A DNA stretch of 64,000 bases from Paragemmobacter amnigenus (GCF_009908265.2 NZ_JAAATX020000007.1:186001-250000), one strand, 5' to 3'; counted from the first letter of the stretch, positions 21,152-31,968 are shown. The notes: generated from the letters alone by a model not told the origin. A program made the numbers and translations.

Positions 21152-22546
21152 TCAGAAGTGCAGCGCGCGGCCGTAGGCGTCAAGCACCGCTTCGTGCATC
21201 ATCTCGGACAGGGTGGGATGCGGGAACACGGTGTTCATCAGGTCTTCCTCGGTCGTCTCAAGCGACCGGCCCACGACATAGCCCTGTATCAGCTCGGTCA
21301 CCTCGGCGCCGATCATGTGGGCACCAAGGAGTTCGCCGGTCTTGGCGTCAAATACGGTCTTGATCATGCCTTCGGATTCGCCAAGGGCGATAGCCTTGCC
21401 ATTGCCGATGAAGGGGAAGCGGCCGACCTTGATGTCATAGCCCGCCTCTTTCGCCTTGGCCTCGGTCAGCCCGACCGATGCCACCTGCGGGTGGCAATAG
21501 GTGCAGCCGGCGATGGAATTGGGCTTGATCGGGTGCGGATGCTTGCCCGCGATGAGTTCGGCCACCATGACGCCCTCGTGGCTGGCCTTGTGCGCAAGCC
21601 ACGGCGCGCCCGCGATGTCGCCGATGGCGTAAAGCCCGTCGACACCCGTGCGGCAGAATTCGTCGGTGATGACATGGGTGCGGTCGATCTTCACCCCCAG
21701 CGCCTCGAGCCCGAGGTTTTCGACGTTGCCGACGATGCCGACGGCGGAAATCACCGTGTCGAAGTCGTGGGTTTCGATCTTGCCGCCGATTTCGATATGC
21801 GCGGTGACGCCCACGCCCGGCTTGCGGTCCAGCTTCTTCACCCCAGCCTTTTCGAGGATCTTCATGCCCTGCTTGACGAACTGCTTTTTCGCGAAGGCGC
21901 TGATCTCTGCATCCTCGACGGGAAGGATGCGGTCCATCACCTCGACCACCGTCGTATCGGCGCCAAGCGTGTTGAAGAAGGAGGCGAATTCGATGCCGAT
22001 GGCGCCCGAGCCGATCACGAGGAGCTTTTTCGGCATCCGTTTGGGTTGCAGCGCGTGCTTGTAGGTCCAGACCAGATCGCCATCCGCCTCGAGCCCCGGA
22101 AGTTCGCGGGCGCGGGCCCCGGTGGCGAGGATGATGTGCGGGGCAGTCAGGTCTTCGGTGCCCTTGTCGGTTTTCACCGAAACCTTGCCCTTGGCGGTGA
22201 CGGTGGCCTGCCCCATCACGACCGCGATCTTGTTCTTCTTCATCAGGTGGCCGATGCCGGAGGACAGCTGTTTCGCCACCCCGCGCGAGCGGGCGACGAC
22301 GGCGGGCAGGTCATAGCCGATCCCGTCAGCCTTCAGCCCGAATTCCTTGGCGCGGTGCATCAGGTGGAAGACTTCGGCCGAGCGCAAGAGCGCCTTGGTC
22401 GGGATGCATCCCCAGTTCAGGCAGATGCCGCCCAGATGTTCGCGTTCGACGATGACGACCTTCAGGCCCAGTTGCGCCGCACGGATGGCGGCGACATAGC
22501 CGCCCGGACCTGCACCGATCACGATCACATCATAGGCAGCGGCCAT
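21152..22546 (-). CDS. lpdA: Dihydrolipoamide dehydrogenase (E3)
   Basis: A 464-residue flavoprotein that reoxidises dihydrolipoamide of 2-oxoacid dehydrogenase and glycine cleavage complexes, passing electrons to NAD. The FAD fold starts at IVIGAGPGGYVAA. The redox disulfide is C42-C47 in GGICLNWGCIPTKA. The NAD fold shows IGSGAIGIEFASF, and the C-terminal HPTLSE provides the catalytic His-Glu pair. Length is normal. No E1 or E2 genes lie next to it here, which is unusual if it were dedicated to pyruvate dehydrogenase, so its partner complex is unresolved. ATG 22544-22546 has GGAGGAAAT upstream. Confidence 0.95.
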   Translation of the reverse strand: MAAAYDVIVIGAGPGGYVAAIRAAQLGLKVVIVEREHLGGICLNWGCIPTKALLRSAEVFHLMHRAKEFGLKADGIGYDLPAVVARSRGVAKQLSSGIGHLMKKNKIAVVMGQATVTAKGKVSVKTDKGTEDLTAPHIILATGARARELPGLEADGDLVWTYKHALQPKRMPKKLLVIGSGAIGIEFASFFNTLGADTTVVEVMDRILPVEDAEISAFAKKQFVKQGMKILEKAGVKKLDRKPGVGVTAHIEIGGKIETHDFDTVISAVGIVGNVENLGLEALGVKIDRTHVITDEFCRTGVDGLYAIGDIAGAPWLAHKASHEGVMVAELIAGKHPHPIKPNSIAGCTYCHPQVASVGLTEAKAKEAGYDIKVGRFPFIGNGKAIALGESEGMIKTVFDAKTGELLGAHMIGAEVTELIQGYVVGRSLETTEEDLMNTVFPHPTLSEMMHEAVLDAYGRALHF

Positions 22547-22644
22547 CGGATTTCCTCCCTCAAAGAAACTGGTTTGGCCTTAAACTACTTTTCGGACCCA
22601 AGCAACGCAGGCAGCGCCGCAGCCCCATGCAGCCAGCGCATGGC

Positions 22645-23220
22645 TCATTCCGCAGCCTGCAGGCGCCGCAGCTCGGCCGCGTAGCCGCCCTGATCGAGCC
22701 AGTCCTGTTCCTGCGGGGTGGAAAACCGCCCCATGGCCACGTTGCGGCCGGGAAAGCGGCCGAAGCGGGCGATGATCGCCTGATGCGCGCGGGCATGCAG
22801 CGCCATTGCGGGGTCCGAGGACAGGCGTTCGGCCATCAGCCGCACGGCAAGGTCCTGATCGGCGGTGTCTTCGGAATGTTCGAAGGGCATGTAGAAGAAT
22901 TGCCGGTCCGGTTCCGGCGCGCCCATGTCCCAGCCTGCGGCAAGCGCGGTTCGGGCGGCATCACGGGCGCGGGCGTCGGTGGCGAAGCTGTCGGCGGTGC
23001 CGCGGAACATGTTGCGCGGCAGCTGGTCGGTCAGGATGAGGAAGGCCAGCGTGCCGACCGTGCCGTCGATCCAGTGGTCCAGATGGCCTTCGCGCGCGGC
23101 CTGCCAGAGATCGGCAAAGCGGTCGCGGCAGGCGGCGTCGATCTCCTCTCCCCCGGCATACCAGCCGTCGGGGCCGATCTCGCCCAGCCAGAAATCCAGC
23201 AGTTCCACCGGGTCCGACAT
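22645..23220 (-). CDS. DUF924 family protein
   Basis: A 191-residue, probably cytosolic, helical protein. DUF924 signatures are visible: VELLDFWLGEIGPDGWY at the N-terminus, TDQLPRNMFRGTADSFATD in the middle, QFFYMPFEHSED and RFGRFPGRN toward the end. The family adopts a TPR-like all-helical fold; its biochemical role is unknown. A strong AAAGGA site lies before ATG 23218-23220. It is flanked by lpdA and an MFS gene on the same strand, with 98 and 62 bp gaps, so it may be transcribed alone or with them. Confidence 0.87.
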   Translation of the reverse strand: MSDPVELLDFWLGEIGPDGWYAGGEEIDAACRDRFADLWQAAREGHLDHWIDGTVGTLAFLILTDQLPRNMFRGTADSFATDARARDAARTALAAGWDMGAPEPDRQFFYMPFEHSEDTADQDLAVRLMAERLSSDPAMALHARAHQAIIARFGRFPGRNVAMGRFSTPQEQDWLDQGGYAAELRRLQAAE

Positions 23221-23282
23221 GGGGCGTCCTTTCCTTTGTCACGGCCAGCGTGGCAGGGAACGCAGGGCGGCGCAACCGCGCT

Positions 23283-24503
23283 TTAGCGGTCCTTCTCGAT
23301 CACTGCCGTGGCCGCGACGGGCGAGGCGGTGGGCACGATGAAGGCGGAGGGCCCGCTTCCCGCCGGCGACGCGCGGCGCGACATCCGCCAGATCGCATAG
23401 CCGGTCAGAAGGGCATAGAGCGCGGCGATGAACAGGAAGAAGCCGCCGGATCCGACCTGCGCCATGATCCAGCCCGTCACGATCGGCCCGAAGATCGCGC
23501 CGAAGCCGTTGAGGAAGATCATCCCCGCGCTGGCCGCCGCCATGTCGTCCTTGGACAGGAAGTCGTTGGTATAGGCGATGAGCAGCGCATAGACCGGATT
23601 GGTGATCCCCCCCAGCAGCAATGCCACCACCAGATAGGCCATAAAGGGCAGATCGAACAGACCGGCGACCAGCATGACGACCGTGGCGATGCCCGACAGG
23701 CCCGTGATCAGCAGGCGGCGGTCCATCCGGTCGGACAGCCAGCCGATGGGATATTGCAGCACCAGCCCGCCCACATAGAGCGCGCCGACGAAGATGGAGA
23801 TGTCGCGGACCGACAGATCCTCCATCGCGCCCCAGACCGAGGCCATGCCGAACATGGCCGAAAACACCCCGCCCGTCAGCAGCATCCCCGCGCAGCCGAG
23901 GGGCGAGATGCGGAAGAGCGCGCGGAAGGACAGGCCCTTGGTGGATTCGAAGGTGGGCGCGGGGGTGGGGGCAAGCAGCATGGGCATGAAGGCCAGCGAC
24001 ACCAGAACCGAGGGGATCACGAACAGCACGAAGCCCGAGGGATCGCCCACGTTCAGGATGGCTTGGCTGGCGATGATCCCCACCATCTGCACGATCATAT
24101 AGGCCGAAAGCGCCTGCCCCCGCGTCTCGTTCGTGGCGGCGTTGTTCAGCCAGCTTTCGGCGGTGATGTAGATGCCGGAAAAGCAAAAGCCGATCAGCAC
24201 GCGCAGCGCCGTCCAGACCATCCAGTCGGCCGCCACCGGATAGACCACCAGCACCGCCGAGATGAGCGAGCCGAGCGCCGCGAAGACGCGCACATGCCCC
24301 ACCTTGCGGATCATGGCGGGGGCGAGTTGCGAACCCACCAGAAAGCCCGCGAAATAGGCCGACATCACGAGCGAGATTTCAAAGGTCGAAAACCCCTCGA
24401 TCGCGCCGCGGATGCCCAGAAGCGTGCCCTGTATGCCGTTGCCCACCATCAGGAGCATCACGCCCAGAAGCAGCGGCCAGGAGGTGGAGACGACTTTCAG
24501 CAT
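23283..24503 (-). CDS. MFS transporter, YcaD-like
   Basis: A 406-residue major facilitator superfamily protein with about 12 membrane helices. Features of the YcaD-like branch are LMVGNGIQGTLLGIRG in helix 1, SAYFAGFLVGSQLAP in helix 2, AESWLNNAATNETRGQ in the helix 4-5 loop and YPIGWLSDRMDRR in the central loop. The transported compound is unknown. I chose ATG 24501-24503 at the start of the first hydrophobic helix; 19 further upstream codons give no family sequence. It is preceded by queA on the same strand with a 90-bp gap. Confidence 0.85.
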   Translation of the reverse strand: MLKVVSTSWPLLLGVMLLMVGNGIQGTLLGIRGAIEGFSTFEISLVMSAYFAGFLVGSQLAPAMIRKVGHVRVFAALGSLISAVLVVYPVAADWMVWTALRVLIGFCFSGIYITAESWLNNAATNETRGQALSAYMIVQMVGIIASQAILNVGDPSGFVLFVIPSVLVSLAFMPMLLAPTPAPTFESTKGLSFRALFRISPLGCAGMLLTGGVFSAMFGMASVWGAMEDLSVRDISIFVGALYVGGLVLQYPIGWLSDRMDRRLLITGLSGIATVVMLVAGLFDLPFMAYLVVALLLGGITNPVYALLIAYTNDFLSKDDMAAASAGMIFLNGFGAIFGPIVTGWIMAQVGSGGFFLFIAALYALLTGYAIWRMSRRASPAGSGPSAFIVPTASPVAATAVIEKDR

Positions 24504-24593
24504 GGGGCACCGCGGCAAGGGTCGAGGAAGACAGGATAGCACCGGCCGGATCACCGGCACGGAAGGAAAGCGACGCGGGCTCTGCCCCTCCCG

Positions 24594-25628
24594 TCAGGGG
24601 ACGAGAAGCGAGGAATCCCCGTAGCTGAAGAAGCGGTAGCGGTTGGTCACCGCGTGGTCATAGATGCGGCGGATGCGGTCGGGGCCCATGAGGGCGGAGA
24701 CGAGCATCATCAGCGTGGATTTGGGCAGGTGGAAATTGGTCATCAGCGCGTCGGTCACGCGGAAGCGGTAGCCGGGATAGATGAAGATGTCGGTGGGTCC
24801 GGTCCAGGGATGCAGGGTGCCATCGGCATCGGCGGCGGATTCGATCAGGCGCAGGGCGGTCGTGCCCACGGGGATGATCCGGCCCCCTGCCCGCCTTGTC
24901 GCGTTGATCTCGGCCGCGGCACCGGGGGTGATCTGGCCCCATTCGGCATGCATGCGGTGGGTGGTCACGTCGTCCACCTTGACCGGCAGGAAGGTGCCTG
25001 CGCCGACATGCAAGGTGACTTCGGTGAATGTCACGCCCTTCTCGGCCAAGGCGCGCAAGAGCGCCTCGTCGAAATGGAGCGAGGCGGTGGGGGCGGCGAC
25101 GGCGCCCGCGTGGCGGGCAAAGACCGTCTGGTAATCAGTCGCGTCCTGCGCGTCGGGGGCGCGTTTGGCGGCGATATAGGGCGGCAGGGGCATCGCGCCC
25201 GCCTGCGCCAGCGCCGCGTCGAAATCGTCGCCGGTCAGGTTGAAGGTCAGGCGCAGGTCCGTCTCGCCCTTTTCGGCCACAGTGGCGGAAAGCGCGTCGG
25301 AAAAGCGGATCGTTTCCCCTTCGTTCACCTTCCGTAGCGGTCTTGCCAGCGCGCGCCAGCCTTCGGCGGCAGGTTCGAGAAGGGTGATCTCGACCTTGGC
25401 GACGGCCTCGCCCCGCGTGCGGTGGCCGGTCAGGCGGGCGGGGATGACGCGGGTGTTGTTCAAGACCAGCCGGTCGCCCGGGCGGAAGATGTCGATCAGG
25501 TCATAGACGTGGCGGTCGCTGATGCGGTCGCCCTCGGCCAGCAGGAGCCGCGCATGGGTGCGGGGCCGCGCGGGGCGGGTCGCGATCAGGTCTTCGGGCA
25601 GGTGAAAGTCGAAATCGGAAAGTTTCAT
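24594..25628 (-). CDS. queA: S-adenosylmethionine:tRNA ribosyltransferase-isomerase QueA
   Basis: A 344-residue cytosolic enzyme that adds and isomerises the ribosyl group of S-adenosylmethionine on preQ1-modified tRNA, making epoxyqueuosine. The N-terminal [19 protein letters not shown] is characteristic, followed by [33 protein letters not shown]-like [13 protein letters not shown] and the C-terminal [15 protein letters not shown]. Length agrees with the family. ATG 25626-25628 overlaps the stop of the upstream AsmA-like gene (ATGA). The tRNA-guanine transglycosylase gene of the same pathway is in this window at 55266-56396, not adjacent. Confidence 0.96.
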   Translation of the reverse strand: MKLSDFDFHLPEDLIATRPARPRTHARLLLAEGDRISDRHVYDLIDIFRPGDRLVLNNTRVIPARLTGHRTRGEAVAKVEITLLEPAAEGWRALARPLRKVNEGETIRFSDALSATVAEKGETDLRLTFNLTGDDFDAALAQAGAMPLPPYIAAKRAPDAQDATDYQTVFARHAGAVAAPTASLHFDEALLRALAEKGVTFTEVTLHVGAGTFLPVKVDDVTTHRMHAEWGQITPGAAAEINATRRAGGRIIPVGTTALRLIESAADADGTLHPWTGPTDIFIYPGYRFRVTDALMTNFHLPKSTLMMLVSALMGPDRIRRIYDHAVTNRYRFFSYGDSSLLVP

Positions 25629-28600
25629 CCGTCGGGATTTCCAAGCCTTGGCGGTTCACCCCGGAACAGTTCGCGGAACATGCCGGGCGTCAGGATCGAC
25701 AGCGGGTTGACCGAGACGAGCGCGCGGTCCGACGATCCCCGGACCTTGTAGTTGAAGCCGAAGAGCCCCTCGCCGCGCCGCGTCAGGAAGGCCCCGATGC
25801 CGTTGACCATGTAGATCGGGGAGATCACCCCCTGCAAGGCCAGTTCCTTGGAGTCCGTACCATAGACCCCCGCCATCGACACGCCCATGGAATTGCCCAC
25901 GGCCGAGCCGCGCGTGATCTCGACCGCGTTGGGGGTCAGGACGAATTCGCCCAAAGCCTGACTGAAGAGCAGCCCGTCGCCGTTGAGCTGTTCAAGGATG
26001 CCCACGACCGACACGGCGTTGAGGAGTTCGGCCAGCACGGGGGCGTCGACCACGCGGATGTTGCGGATATCGGCGCTGCCGTCATAGACCCCGCCCTGCG
26101 CGCGGGGGCGCAGCGTCATGTCGAGCCTGCCGCCCCGCGCCGAAGAAAAGACGCCGGCCGAGGCCATGACGCCGCCCGCATTGTCGGACTGCACCCGCAC
26201 GGCGGTGCCATTGCGGGTGGGGACGACGCTGCCCGAGACGGCGGCCTTGCCGTTCACGAGACCCGAGAAGCTGCCGTTGAAGCCGCCGCGCGGGGTGAAA
26301 TTGCCGTTGAAGCGCGTGAGGCGGATGCTTTCGGTGACACGCAGGCTGTCGAGCGTGACGGAAAGCGGGATGTCGGCCCCCGCGCCACCGCCCCCGCCGC
26401 CTGTGTCATCGTCGGGTTTGCGGCGCAGGTCGGCCGTCCCGCCAAGGACCGAGACGGCCACCGGCCGCCCCTCGCCCCGGCCTTCGATGGCGACCGCCCC
26501 CTCCATCCAGCCGCCCAGATCGACGCGGTCGAAGCGCGCGACCTCCAGCCCGCCTTGCGGGGTCAGGGTCACGCTGCCCTCGGCCGACAGGCCCGGCGCA
26601 TCGAGCGTCAGGCGGTCGATGCGGGCTGGGCGCGACAGGGTGGCCGCGACCTCCAGCCGCCCCGTGGCGGCGGGGGGTTTGCGCCAGCCGGTGCCGGGGA
26701 TGGCAAGGGTCAGCCGGTTCAGGTCCGAGATCAGAGTGAGCTTGGCGGGCTGGCCCTTGGGCAGGGTGATCCGCACCGTGCCGCTGCCGGTGCCAGAGGC
26801 CAGCGCCTCAGGCAGGCCAAGGCGGAATTCCTCGATGGTGCGGCGGGAGAGTTCGACAGTGCCTTCGATGCTGGCGGGGGGGGCGTCCTTGCCGAAGGGT
26901 TGGAGGAAGGTGACGTCGAAGGGCACCTCGCCCACCGTGCCCTGCCCCGAGACGCGCATCCCCTTCGGCTCTGCCGTGAGGGTCAGGAAGGGGGCGCGGA
27001 CGGTCTTGCCCTCGACCAGTTTCGGGCTGGAGAAATCGCGCACCGTGCCGTCGACGCGGAAGCTGACATCGCCCGGCATCAGCTTTGGCACCAGCGGAAA
27101 GCGCAGCGTGGCCGCAATGGTGGCATCGCCGTCGCCCAGTTCGACGGGGCGACCCGCCTTGGCCAGAAAGCCGAAGGGCGGCTCGTCCAGCAGCGACAGC
27201 GCGGCGGTCAGGCTGGACCGGGTCTGCAACAGCACCTCGGCCTGCGCGGGGCGCTTGGTGATGTCGAGCACGGAAAAGACCGATCCCGCCATGTCGATCA
27301 CCCCGCCTAGGGGCGGCGTGACCGATCCGCGGCTGACGACCATCGTGTAGCTCAGCCCCTCGATCGTGGCATAGCCGTCGGCCTGCCGGATGGGTGGCAG
27401 GGTCCGCAGGAAGCGCACGTCGGTATCGGTGAAGTCATAGCCCAGCGACAGCACCGGTTCCTTGCCCGGCGCGATGCGCAGCGCAGCCTTGACGTCGGTC
27501 AGGGTGCCTTCGAGCAGGTTCTGCGACAGCCAGTCGCGCGTCTTGGCCACCAGCCGCACGGGCCAGAGCGCGAGCAGATCGGTATGGCCGATCCGGTCGA
27601 GTTGCAGGTCGACCGAAGCCGTCCATCCCCCCGCCCCCGCGCCGACCGTGCCGCGCGCGGTGAGACGGCGGTCATCTTCCACCAGTGCGACCTGTCCGAT
27701 ATCGACGGCAAAGGGATCAAGCCGCAGGCGCAGGTCGATCGCGCCTTCGCTGAAACGGACGGGGGCCACGAAGAGACCTTCGGGATCGACCTGCATTTCC
27801 GAGATATGGACCTGCGTCAGGAAGGCATCGGGAAGCCGCGCGCCAAGGGGGCCGGTCAGGATGGTGCCGTCGGTGGCCGCCAGATAGCTGTGCCCCGTCG
27901 CCTTGAGACGCAATGTGGTGCTTTCCACGTCCAGCGCCGCCAGCTCTACCCGCCCGCGCGCCGGATCATAGCCGAGCTTGACCGTCGCGCGGTCAAAGGC
28001 GATGGCCTGTGCATCCGGCGCGGGTTTGAGCGCGCCCGCCCCGATGTCGAGCTGTGCCTGAAGCGCGGAGATGCCCTCGGCCCCTGCCCCGGCCGACAGG
28101 CGGCCCGAGATCGGGGCATCGAGGATGCCGAGGGGGGCAAGCGCGGGCAGGAAGGCCGCAAGATCGCCCGAGGGCACACGGTCCACCGTCGCGGAAAGGC
28201 GCGCGCTGTTCGTGCCCTTGGCCGAGACGACGGTCACCTGCGCCTGCGGGGCGACACCTGCGGTTTCCAGCAGGGTAAAGCCCATCTCGGCGCGCAACTC
28301 GGCGGGGCGGTTCTCCAGCCGCACCCGTCCGTCACCCAGATTCCACACCCGTCCGCTGCGCCGGTCGGTCAGCGAGACGGTCAGCGCATCCGCCTCGACC
28401 GCGACGAGCCGTGACAGGACCGGCAAGGCAAGCGCGCGGTCCACGGCGGCGAAGAGTTCGGGCAGGCTCTTGACCGGGCGCGCCAGTCCCGTCCCACCCA
28501 GCAGGATGTCCAGCCGCCCGTCCCGCTGGCGCGTCAGGTCCACCCGCGCGCCGGACAGGCGCAGGGTTCCGGGGCGGAGCTGTCCCTCCATCGCGGCGGC

Positions 28601-29053
28601 GGGGTCGAAGCTGATCTGCGTCTGCGGCAGGATCAGCACGGGCGCACCGTCGGGCTTGAGCAGGCGCGCATCCTCGAATTGCAGGCGGGGCACCCATGCC
28701 TCGTCCACGCCGATCTGGATGCCGCCGATGGCAAGCGAGGTGTCCGGCAGGCTTTCGGCAAGCCCGCGGTTCAGGCGGGTTTCGACCTCGGCCACGGCCC
28801 AGACCGGCAGGCGTATCTGGCTGCCCGTCAGGCCCAGCAGGGCAAAGCCGCCACCAAGGACAAGCACGACCAGCGTGACCAGTGTCACAAGGCCGCCACG
28901 CAGCAGGCGGCGCGGACGGCGGGCCGTGGCGGCACCGTCCGGCGGGGGCGCGGCAGGACGTGCTGCGAGGGAGGCGGACTCCGCCTCCTGCGCCGCGGGC
29001 GTATCTGTCCGTTCGGCCCCTGTTTCGGACACCTTCGCCGCCCTCTCCATCAT
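25625..29053 (-). CDS. Large AsmA/YhdP-like envelope protein
   Basis: About 1,142 residues. A cytoplasmic Ala/Pro-rich start is followed by one membrane helix ([20 protein letters not shown]) and a very long periplasmic domain rich in repeated beta strands. The C-terminal part ([58 protein letters not shown]) matches the AsmA-like/DUF3971 YhdP family, bridge proteins implicated in phospholipid delivery to the outer membrane. A glycine-rich linker (GGGGGGAGA) lies late in the protein. The start is uncertain: ATG 29053 is used here, but an in-frame TTG at 29092 would add 13 residues. It is translationally coupled to queA. Confidence 0.85.
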   Translation of the reverse strand: MMERAAKVSETGAERTDTPAAQEAESASLAARPAAPPPDGAATARRPRRLLRGGLVTLVTLVVLVLGGGFALLGLTGSQIRLPVWAVAEVETRLNRGLAESLPDTSLAIGGIQIGVDEAWVPRLQFEDARLLKPDGAPVLILPQTQISFDPAAAMEGQLRPGTLRLSGARVDLTRQRDGRLDILLGGTGLARPVKSLPELFAAVDRALALPVLSRLVAVEADALTVSLTDRRSGRVWNLGDGRVRLENRPAELRAEMGFTLLETAGVAPQAQVTVVSAKGTNSARLSATVDRVPSGDLAAFLPALAPLGILDAPISGRLSAGAGAEGISALQAQLDIGAGALKPAPDAQAIAFDRATVKLGYDPARGRVELAALDVESTTLRLKATGHSYLAATDGTILTGPLGARLPDAFLTQVHISEMQVDPEGLFVAPVRFSEGAIDLRLRLDPFAVDIGQVALVEDDRRLTARGTVGAGAGGWTASVDLQLDRIGHTDLLALWPVRLVAKTRDWLSQNLLEGTLTDVKAALRIAPGKEPVLSLGYDFTDTDVRFLRTLPPIRQADGYATIEGLSYTMVVSRGSVTPPLGGVIDMAGSVFSVLDITKRPAQAEVLLQTRSSLTAALSLLDEPPFGFLAKAGRPVELGDGDATIAATLRFPLVPKLMPGDVSFRVDGTVRDFSSPKLVEGKTVRAPFLTLTAEPKGMRVSGQGTVGEVPFDVTFLQPFGKDAPPASIEGTVELSRRTIEEFRLGLPEALASGTGSGTVRITLPKGQPAKLTLISDLNRLTLAIPGTGWRKPPAATGRLEVAATLSRPARIDRLTLDAPGLSAEGSVTLTPQGGLEVARFDRVDLGGWMEGAVAIEGRGEGRPVAVSVLGGTADLRRKPDDDTGGGGGGAGADIPLSVTLDSLRVTESIRLTRFNGNFTPRGGFNGSFSGLVNGKAAVSGSVVPTRNGTAVRVQSDNAGGVMASAGVFSSARGGRLDMTLRPRAQGGVYDGSADIRNIRVVDAPVLAELLNAVSVVGILEQLNGDGLLFSQALGEFVLTPNAVEITRGSAVGNSMGVSMAGVYGTDSKELALQGVISPIYMVNGIGAFLTRRGEGLFGFNYKVRGSSDRALVSVNPLSILTPGMFRELFRGEPPRLGNPDG

Positions 29054-29135
29054 CTCGTTGCCGGGATTGCCTTTATCTTCCTCCGAAGGCAACTAGAACG
29101 CAAAGGGTTGATCCTCAAAAGGCAAGGAGCCGCAC

Positions 29136-29597
29136 ATGATCTCCGCAGGCGATACCGCCCCCGATTTCACCCTGCCGCGCGATGGCGGGACCGAGGTGAC
29201 GCTGTCCTCGTTCCGTCCGGGCAAGGTGGTGCTGTATTTCTATCCCAAGGACGACACGCCCGGCTGCACGCTGGAGGCGCAGGATTTCACCGCCCGTCTG
29301 GCCGATTTCACGGCGGCGGGGACGACGGTCATCGGCATCAGCAAGGACAGCGTCAAGGCGCATGACAAGTTCTGCAAGAAGCACGGGCTGGGCGTGATCC
29401 TCGCCTCGGACGAGGCGGGCCATACCTGCGAGGATTACGGGGTCTGGCTGGAAAAGAGCATGTACGGCAAGACCTATATGGGCGTGGAGCGCACGACCGT
29501 GCTGATCGACGGGGCGGGCAAGGTGGCGCGGGTCTGGAACAAGGTCAGCGTCAAGGGCCATGCCGACGAGGTTCTGGCGGCGGCAAAGGCGCTGTGA
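29136..29597 (+). CDS. bcp: PrxQ/BCP-type peroxiredoxin
   Basis: A 153-residue thioredoxin-fold peroxidase reducing hydrogen peroxide and organic peroxides. The peroxidatic cysteine is C44 in DDTPGCTLEAQDF. The resolving cysteine usually five residues later in E. coli BCP is absent (Gln49), but C80 in DKFCKKHG lies 36 residues after C44, the spacing I recall for PrxQ proteins that resolve through helix alpha3. A third Cys is at 98. An AAGGAGCCGCAC ribosome region precedes ATG. It is divergent from the AsmA-like gene and followed by a DUF455 gene 13 bp downstream. Confidence 0.92.
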   Translation: MISAGDTAPDFTLPRDGGTEVTLSSFRPGKVVLYFYPKDDTPGCTLEAQDFTARLADFTAAGTTVIGISKDSVKAHDKFCKKHGLGVILASDEAGHTCEDYGVWLEKSMYGKTYMGVERTTVLIDGAGKVARVWNKVSVKGHADEVLAAAKAL

Positions 29598-29610
29598 GGG
29601 GGGCCCTTTG

Positions 29611-30435
29611 ATGCAGACGCTGGCCGAAATGGCGGTGGAGGTGCTGACCACCGCCGACGGGCGCGCCAAGACCGCGCTGGGGCGGCGGCATGCGGCCGCG
29701 TGGTTCGCCGCGCGGGCGGCGGGCGCGCCCCTGCCCGTTGGGCGGGCGGACCCGCCCCTGCGCCCTGCCCGTCCGGCCAGGCCCGAACTGCTGGACCCCC
29801 GCGACGTGCCGCGCCGCAGGCCCGGCTCGCCCGCGGGGCGCATCGCGCTGTTGCATGCCGTGGGGCATATCGAGCTGAACGCGGTCGATCTGCACTGGGA
29901 CATCATCGCCCGCTTCACCGACCATCCCATGCCGCTTGGCTTCTACGACGACTGGGTCAAGGCCGCGGACGAGGAAGCCAAGCATTTCAACCTGATCTGC
30001 GACTGTCTTGAAGCGATGGGCAGCCATTACGGCGCCCTGCCCGCCCATGCGGGCATGTGGCGCGCCGCCGAGGATACGGCCGCGGACCTGCTGGGCCGTC
30101 TGGCCGTTGTGCCCATGGTGCTCGAGGCGCGGGGGCTGGATGTGACGCCCGGCATGATCGACATCTTCCGCAAGGCGGGCGAGGACGGGCCCATCGCCGC
30201 GCTGGAGACGATCTATGCCGAGGAGGTGGGCCATGTCGCCTATGGCTCCAAATGGTTCAACTGGCTTTGCGGGCGCGAGGGGCTGGACCCGAAGGAAGTG
30301 TTCCACGATCTGGTCCGCCGCTATTTCCACGGCGCGCTGAAGCCGCCCTTCAACGAGGAGAAGCGCGCCGAGGCGGGCATTCCGCCCGATTTCTACTGGC
30401 CTCTGGTCGGGGACGGGCTGTCGGTCGCGGACTGA
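29611..30435 (+). CDS. DUF455 ferritin-like protein
   Basis: A 274-residue helical protein. The diiron-type carboxylate and His residues expected for a ferritin-like fold occur in LLHAVGHIELNAVDLHWD, DEEAKHFNLICDCLE, VVPMVLEARGLDVTP and IYAEEVGHVAYG, matching the DUF455 family. Its reaction is unknown. The segment PLPVGRADPPLRPARPARPELL near residues 40-60 is Pro/Arg-rich and probably a flexible linker. It follows the peroxiredoxin gene by 13 bp on the same strand, suggesting co-expression and perhaps a role in oxidative or metal stress, but that is inference. Confidence 0.87.
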   Translation: MQTLAEMAVEVLTTADGRAKTALGRRHAAAWFAARAAGAPLPVGRADPPLRPARPARPELLDPRDVPRRRPGSPAGRIALLHAVGHIELNAVDLHWDIIARFTDHPMPLGFYDDWVKAADEEAKHFNLICDCLEAMGSHYGALPAHAGMWRAAEDTAADLLGRLAVVPMVLEARGLDVTPGMIDIFRKAGEDGPIAALETIYAEEVGHVAYGSKWFNWLCGREGLDPKEVFHDLVRRYFHGALKPPFNEEKRAEAGIPPDFYWPLVGDGLSVAD

Positions 30436-30627
30436 CGCGGCACCGGGCCGCTGCGCGGGACGCCCCGCCCATCGGCGGGAATTTGCCGAAGGGTGGCGGA
30501 TTTCGGGCAGCGGACAGGGCCGTCCGACCAAAGATGTTGCGGGGTACGGGGGGGCTGGCTAATCAGGGGGCGCCTCCGCTTGGGAGATGCTCGCCCGTCC
30601 CTGTCACAACGTACGGAAACCTGCCAA

Positions 30628-31968
30628 GTGCTGACGCGTGTCGCCTACCGGATCAACGCCACACTCGAGCGTTACATCCCAGAACAGCGCCTGTTCCTGA
30701 AATCCGACACCGAGACGCGTTTCATCCGCCTGCGACCCGTGACGCAACTTGTCGCCATGACCGGCGCGTCCATGTTCATCGCCTGGACAATCGTGGCGAC
30801 GGCCGTGCTGATGATGGATTCGATCGGGGCGGGATCGTCGCGCGAACAGGCGCAGCGCCAGCAGACCATGTACGAGGAGCGGCTGAACGCCCTCTCCGCC
30901 GACCGCGACCTGCGTGCCGAAGAGGCCGCGCGGGCGCAGGCGCGCTTCAACCTTGCGCTGGAGCAGGTGGCCGACATGCAGGCGCGGCTCCTGGCCTCCG
31001 AGGACCGCCGCCGCGAGCTGGAGACGGGGATCGAGGTGATCCAGTCCACCCTGCGCCGCACCATGACCGAACGCGACGAGGCGCGCGGCAAGGCCGAAGC
31101 CGCGACGCTGGCGCTGGCGCAGACCACCGGATCGGCGCGCACCGAGCAGGGCCGCGTGCAGGATACGGTCGCCACGCTGGACATCCTGACCGAAGCGCTG
31201 GGCCAGACCGCGCGGGAGCGCGACCTGATGGAAGGTGCCGCCGAGAAATCGGCCGAGCGGGTGGACGAGGTGCTGGCGCAGAAGCGCGCCATCGAGATGC
31301 AGAACGACGCGATCTTCGCCAAGCTGGAAGAGGCGGTGACCGTCTCGATGGAGCCGCTGGACAACATGTTCCGCGATGCGGGCCTGTCGCCGGACGATCT
31401 GCTGGGCCAGATCCGCAAGGGCTATTCCGGCAGCGGAGGGCCGCTGTCGCCGATCAGCCTGTCCACTTCGGGCGGTCAGGGGTCGGTCAGCGCGACGCGG
31501 GCCAATGCCATCCTGCAGGGGCTGGACCGCATGAACATGTACCGCATCGCGGCCTTCAAGACGCCCTTCGCCATGCCCGTGAACACCCCCGTCCGCTTTA
31601 CCAGCGGTTTCGGCGGGCGCAGCGATCCCTTCGGTCGCGGCTGGCGGCGGCACGAGGGGCAGGATCTGGCCGGTAGCTATGGCGCGCCGATCCTTGCCAC
31701 GGCTGACGGGGTCGTGACCTATGCGGGATGGGAGAACGGCTATGGCCGTCTGGTGAAGATCCGCCACGACTATGGCATCGAGACGCGCTATGGCCATCTG
31801 TCGCAAATCCGCGTCAATGTGGGCGATCGGGTATCGCGCGGCGACCGGATCGGTGATATGGGCAATTCTGGACGCTCGACCGGAACGCATCTTCACTACG
31901 AGATCCGTATCGGGGGCGAGGCAATCAACCCGATGACCTTCATAAAGGCAGCGAGAGATGTTTTCTAA
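30628..31968 (+). CDS. Membrane-anchored M23 peptidase with coiled coil
   Basis: About 446 residues. A short cytoplasmic start is followed by a membrane helix (residues about 42-65), a long charged coiled coil (about 70-235, rich in Glu, Arg and Ala) and a C-terminal LytM/M23 domain. Zinc and catalytic residues are intact: H342 and D346 in RRHEGQDLAG, and H421/H423 in GTHLHYEI. It should cut peptidoglycan cross-links in the periplasm. GTG 30628 was chosen because no in-frame ATG lies before the membrane helix; the true start could differ. The gene overlaps the bactofilin gene by 11 bp, a pairing known from LmdC/bactofilin systems controlling cell shape. Confidence 0.88.
   Translation: MLTRVAYRINATLERYIPEQRLFLKSDTETRFIRLRPVTQLVAMTGASMFIAWTIVATAVLMMDSIGAGSSREQAQRQQTMYEERLNALSADRDLRAEEAARAQARFNLALEQVADMQARLLASEDRRRELETGIEVIQSTLRRTMTERDEARGKAEAATLALAQTTGSARTEQGRVQDTVATLDILTEALGQTARERDLMEGAAEKSAERVDEVLAQKRAIEMQNDAIFAKLEEAVTVSMEPLDNMFRDAGLSPDDLLGQIRKGYSGSGGPLSPISLSTSGGQGSVSATRANAILQGLDRMNMYRIAAFKTPFAMPVNTPVRFTSGFGGRSDPFGRGWRRHEGQDLAGSYGAPILATADGVVTYAGWENGYGRLVKIRHDYGIETRYGHLSQIRVNVGDRVSRGDRIGDMGNSGRSTGTHLHYEIRIGGEAINPMTFIKAARDVF

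Noticed and set aside
29054-29092. TTG start for the AsmA-like protein
   Set aside because: An in-frame TTG at 29092 would add 13 residues but has no ribosome site directly upstream; ATG 29053 was preferred, with low certainty.
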